From: CAJBLF01 sp964560855
GTDB lineage: Bacteria; Patescibacteriota; Gracilibacteria; Absconditabacterales; Absconditicoccaceae
DNA length: 40,215 bases
NCBI GenBank assembly: GCA_964560855.1
Contig: CAZLLU010000004.1
Coordinates: 1-40,215, forward strand
Reading direction: 5' to 3'
Under the pieces are notes generated by a model. That model was not told where the DNA came from and did no database searches. It saw only the letters and a program-made list of their open reading frames with translations. Of the stretch, positions 37,098 through 40,215 are shown piece after piece. The first letter of the stretch is position 1. Every line of letters begins with the position of its first letter. The position numbers were made by a program, and so were the translations under genes.

Positions 37098-39029
37098 TTA
37101 TGGTTTCTTCCTGCCTGGATTGTGGAATGAAATCTTTTTGAGATCTTCGTATTTTGTAGGTATTGAATAATTCGGCGCTGCATCCTTTCATCATAGTTGA
37201 GTGTAGAGTCGTGTTATCGCATTAATGCCATTTATGCTTTTTTCATCTCGTTTTTTTATATAATCATCAAAAGAAGATTCATTTGCATAGCGAAGGTCTG
37301 TTGGTAGTAATGTATCAAGTTTATGGGTTTTAATCATTTCAAAGAATGGATCATACCAATACGAGTTGGTGACAGTGAGTCCTCCTTCTCTTTCTTTGGC
37401 GATTTCGATAGATCTATTGAAGAAACTATCATATGATGCTGATGGATCCTTTGCAAGTTTGTTCAGCTCTTTTCTGTCTTTTTCTCACCATCATGGATAG
37501 TGTCCCATCTGCTGGTTCAGATAATCACGGAATGCAGATTGATTGGTGACGAAGGCTCCTTCCTCGAGTTTTCAGAATTCTCCTTGTTCACTAACTCAGA
37601 GGCCTTGCAAAAGTTGTTTTCTATTAGACGTAAAGAATTGTGAAGCAGTAGTGATAGACGCTCCTCATGCTACCGGTATGATCGGCAAAGTCATTGCTGT
37701 TTTCTCTATGAATCATGTGACGTCTTTCATAACTGACTGTATAGGTCATTCTCCTGCGGTCAGCGATATTTTGATAAATCGCCATACCAGGAATATCACG
37801 AAAAAGAATAAAATCAGCTCGACGAAGATCGTCTGCCCGATTTCCTTGGCGTCTTGGGTTACGAGATTGTCTTTTCCAAAGGCATAATTTTCTTGGATCT
37901 CTATGCTACTGACACCTTCTATCTCCATCTTAGCTGCTGATCCGGTGACAGAAAGCACTACGCCATTGAACTCCTGTGGAATTTGGGTTTGCATGATGTT
38001 CTGTATGCTTGCAACCAAAATCAGGATAAGGGAGAATCCAGCGACGAATATTACTGGCTTGAAGATCATATCAATCATGACCGAAAATTTGAGGTATTTG
38101 GTAATTCATCCGCTACTGCCTTTCCCTCAACCGAGAGCATCCTTGAATATCTCAGCTAGGATAAGCAACGGTGCTCCTATGATGAATATCCGCATGAAAG
38201 CTACCCTGATGATGTTTGCGATGAAGATCAGCGCAAGTCATATGGTATATCATAGGATGATGACAAGTCTCAAAAGGAATGCTATAGTGATTTCCGTCCC
38301 TGTATCGATTCCTCCTACATTCAAGTAGTTCTGGAATTTGAAGACACTGAATCCGAGGTATATGAGCGGCCCACTCACTGATTTGTAGGTAGGTAGTAAG
38401 CTGTTCCATGTCGTAGGATCTGCGTGCTCAGTGCTTGGTATATCCATACTATTGAGTTTTTCCATATCTATCGTGATCTTTTTGGGCGTGGTCGTCAAAG
38501 AATCTGTTATTTGTTCTTGGAGTTTAGCATCGTTTTGTAGGAAGGTCGCAGGGAATGTTCCGATTGCTGATGTAGCAACCGTAGAGATATCCACAACAGC
38601 TCCTACCAGGAACCGGCTTGCCTGGATAAGTACGCCCGCAATCAGCGTCTTGGTAATGATTTTTTTAATGTCCATTTTTTCCTTGCCTATGAGGTTTTTG
38701 ACGATGCTTCGGAGTACGATAGCGACGAGCCCGAAGTTCGCGAAGTTCTTCATGATATTCCATATCTTCCGGAGATAGATATCCATATGGAGGACAGCTC
38801 CATAGACCCGATCGTTGGTCATGAGCTTACCCGCCAATACCGCAAGGATGATCCAAAGCCGAGAGCAGAGCGAAAGGATACTGCTCAGAAAGGTCTTGAA
38901 TTTTTCCAGGCTTGCGTTTTCTGCAGCATAGGTAGGCAGGATGAAAAAATATCAGAGAATAAAAATCACTGCGACAATTTTGATAGTCGTTGGATGAAGC
39001 AATGTTCTCATGATTTTTTTGATCTGCAT
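37098..39029 (-). CDS. VirB6/TrbL-like polytopic membrane protein
   Basis: 643 residues. A signal-like N-terminus (IKIVAVIFILGYFFILPTYAA) is followed by several membrane segments (WIILAVLAGKLM, FANFGLVAIVLRSIV, IAFLLRLVIILGYTIGLALIFIA, FIIGAPLLILAEIF, KPVIFVAGFSLILILVASI, FVELILFFFVIFLVW) and a ~200-residue soluble C-terminus. The central R..F.RI....aPl.iL.......  motif (VAFMRIFIIGAPLLILAEIF) is typical of VirB6/TrbL/TraG inner-membrane pores of type IV secretion systems. Many TGAs are Gly, including a tandem TGA-TGA near 37190 (TQLGGKD). It lies 35 bp after the next VirB6-like gene in the same operon. Confidence 0.75.
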
Positions 39030-39064
39030 AGGCTACGGATGTTCATATAAGGGATAAAATGTGT

Positions 39065-40215
39065 TTAAGGTGTTTGTTTAGTTGAGACATCTATTTTATA
39101 TGTCATATTGCCGTTAGTATCGGTGGTATCTGGAGTAATAGTGATTTTTGTGCTGCTATCATCTGTCAATTGTTTTATGAAAGGAGCATTATTGGTTTGT
39201 CTGAAATATGCATCCACATATGTCTTGTTGTCATCAATAAGCGCTTGAATTTCATTTGAGGTCTTGTTGCTTGTATCTGTGATTTTATTGCCGATCTTGC
39301 TCATGAAGTTTTGAGTCGTTTGGAGCTTTTCTTCGTCGGTGAACCGTTCGATACCACCTCCAAACATAGGCGCGAAATTTTTGATGGCTGCATTTTTAGC
39401 TTCCTGGTTTTCTGTTCCAGGATATAAGTCTTCGATAGCTTGGTATATGGTGGCTCTGTTTTCGTTAGAACCGTAATCAGCTATCTTATCAGGAGCTTTC
39501 AATCATACAGCAGAGATTCCTGCTTCAGGTGTTCATGATTGTACCATCGTTTTTGCCTGTTCCAATGAGAAAATAGGTGATTCTCATGTTCATTCTATAT
39601 ATTGTCTTACCGTATTTCTCTGTTCCGTTTCTCTCTCTTGGACCCATCTTGCAGGAGCCTGTTTGAGCTCAGTGAAAGCGCTTCCCAGACCGACTCTTTG
39701 TCCTTCTTTTCCGCCAAATGGAATGATAGGCAACGTCTGGAATAGGTTGGAACCAAAGGCTTGTATTTGTCCTCCGATCTTCTCTCCGAGCGCGTTTGCT
39801 TTGATGGCTGCAAAGAGTATGGTCCGTAGGATACCTATAGCGAAGAAATTGACGACCAGCCATGAAAACCGATCAAGCGATCCTCATCGACTGAAATTCT
39901 TGAGTTCAAGTTCAACGGAGTTGGCAAATTGATATTTTGCTGAGTCCTGAGTGTGTTCTAGAGGGGTTATAGTGAGATCTGAAGCTATCTGGCTGGAGAT
40001 TTGTTGATTCTCTTCTGGAGTGAATGCATTGATCAGTGCTGTCATGAAAATGAGCGAAATGCTCAGCGCAGCTACCGTGACTACCGGTGCGAAGATGAGC
40101 TTGATGACATTTCACAGATCGAGATGCTTGCCGAGACTTCCTAATGCCTCTTTTGGTATGAGTTTATCGAAGACGTTTTTGATGATAAGGAACGGTGAAG
40201 CAGCGATATAGAGCC
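39065..40215 (-). CDS. VirB6/TrbL-like membrane protein, partial at window edge
   Basis: At least 383 residues; the N-terminus is outside the window. The visible part begins in a membrane region (GLYIAASPFLIIKNVF), has further helices (IKLIFAPVVTVAALSISLIFMTALINAF, WLVVNFFAIGILRTILFAAI), then a long soluble C-terminus with IPFGGKEGQRVGLGSA and a Gly-rich/Asp/Thr tail (DTTDTNGNMTYKIDVSTKQ). Like the next gene it resembles VirB6/TrbL pores. TGA codons read Gly (ESPIFSLEQ region, PEAGISAVGL). It is transcribed ahead of the second VirB6-like gene. Confidence 0.65.

Noticed and set aside
37009..37194. Separate 61-residue gene downstream of the VirB6-like gene
   Set aside because: The VirB6-like frame, read through TGA-TGA, covers most of this stretch to TAA at 37098; the other frame is a shadow.
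622..39029. UGA as tryptophan (code 4, Mycoplasma type)
   Set aside because: The TGA sites match conserved Gly (LSGGE, GxGKT, LGLIY), not Trp; conserved Trp positions are TGG, CGA or CGG instead.

Overview
ORGANISM. The window is bacterial, moderately AT-rich and gene-dense, and it does not use the standard genetic code. Read normally, nearly every sizeable gene is broken by TGA. Read with TGA as glycine, the genes become full length and the TGA codons land on invariant glycines: the UvrA Walker A loop and ABC signature, the ValRS FGTG block, the DHFR GG pair, the TruB GHxGTLDP motif and the histidine-kinase G2 box. This is genetic code 25, known from Absconditabacteria (SR1) and Gracilibacteria (BD1-5). 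A second change is visible: CGA and CGG sit where protein families require tryptophan, while CGT, CGC, AGA and AGG sit at conserved arginines. Examples are DHFR LPWH, ValRS DWCISRQxWWGHRIPAW, DUF1653 LWVRP and MIP18 PPW. I therefore read UGA=Gly and CGA/CGG=Trp, which points to an Absconditabacterales-like host. Residues quoted below use this code.

LAYOUT. (1) 1-3200: a small basic protein, a word-repeat tract, an MFS-type transporter and a U32 peptidase. (2) 3300-5720: a hairpin-rich intergenic region, a small membrane protein and a prepilin peptidase with a long membrane extension. (3) 5767-9630: valS and a FemAB-like transferase. (4) 9670-12672: two single-pass membrane proteins in one operon. 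(5) 12807-17029: yebC, recX, a stand-alone IleRS C-terminal piece, folA, a membrane protein and truB. (6) 17315-20165: six small envelope or Fe-S genes in one operon. (7) 20208-26727: CotH kinase, DUF4956, VTC polymerase, two Met-rich exported proteins, a response regulator and a histidine kinase. (8) 26894-28189: a possible HExxH metalloprotease. (9) 28236-31280: a membrane protein, then two VirB2-like proteins and a TraC/VirB4 N-terminal-like protein. (10) 31365-35916: DUF1846, uvrA and DUF1653. (11) 36052-40215: a lytic transglycosylase-like protein and two VirB6/TrbL-like proteins, the last cut by the window edge.

HOW IT FITS TOGETHER. Region 7 looks like one regulon. Four promoters carry YTTAA boxes spaced 11 nt apart, each about 13-15 nt upstream of a TATA-type -10 box. 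They precede the kinase-regulator operon, each Met-rich gene and the VTC-DUF4956-CotH operon. Regions 9 and 11 together resemble a dispersed type IV secretion or DNA-transfer apparatus, and region 2 points to type IV pili.

REPEATS. Most gaps hold degenerate short-word repeats or palindromic elements. Two of the word repeats lie inside the reading frames of the prepilin peptidase and TruB, where they are translated with UGA as glycine. I saw no tRNA, rRNA, CRISPR array, transposase or replication origin.
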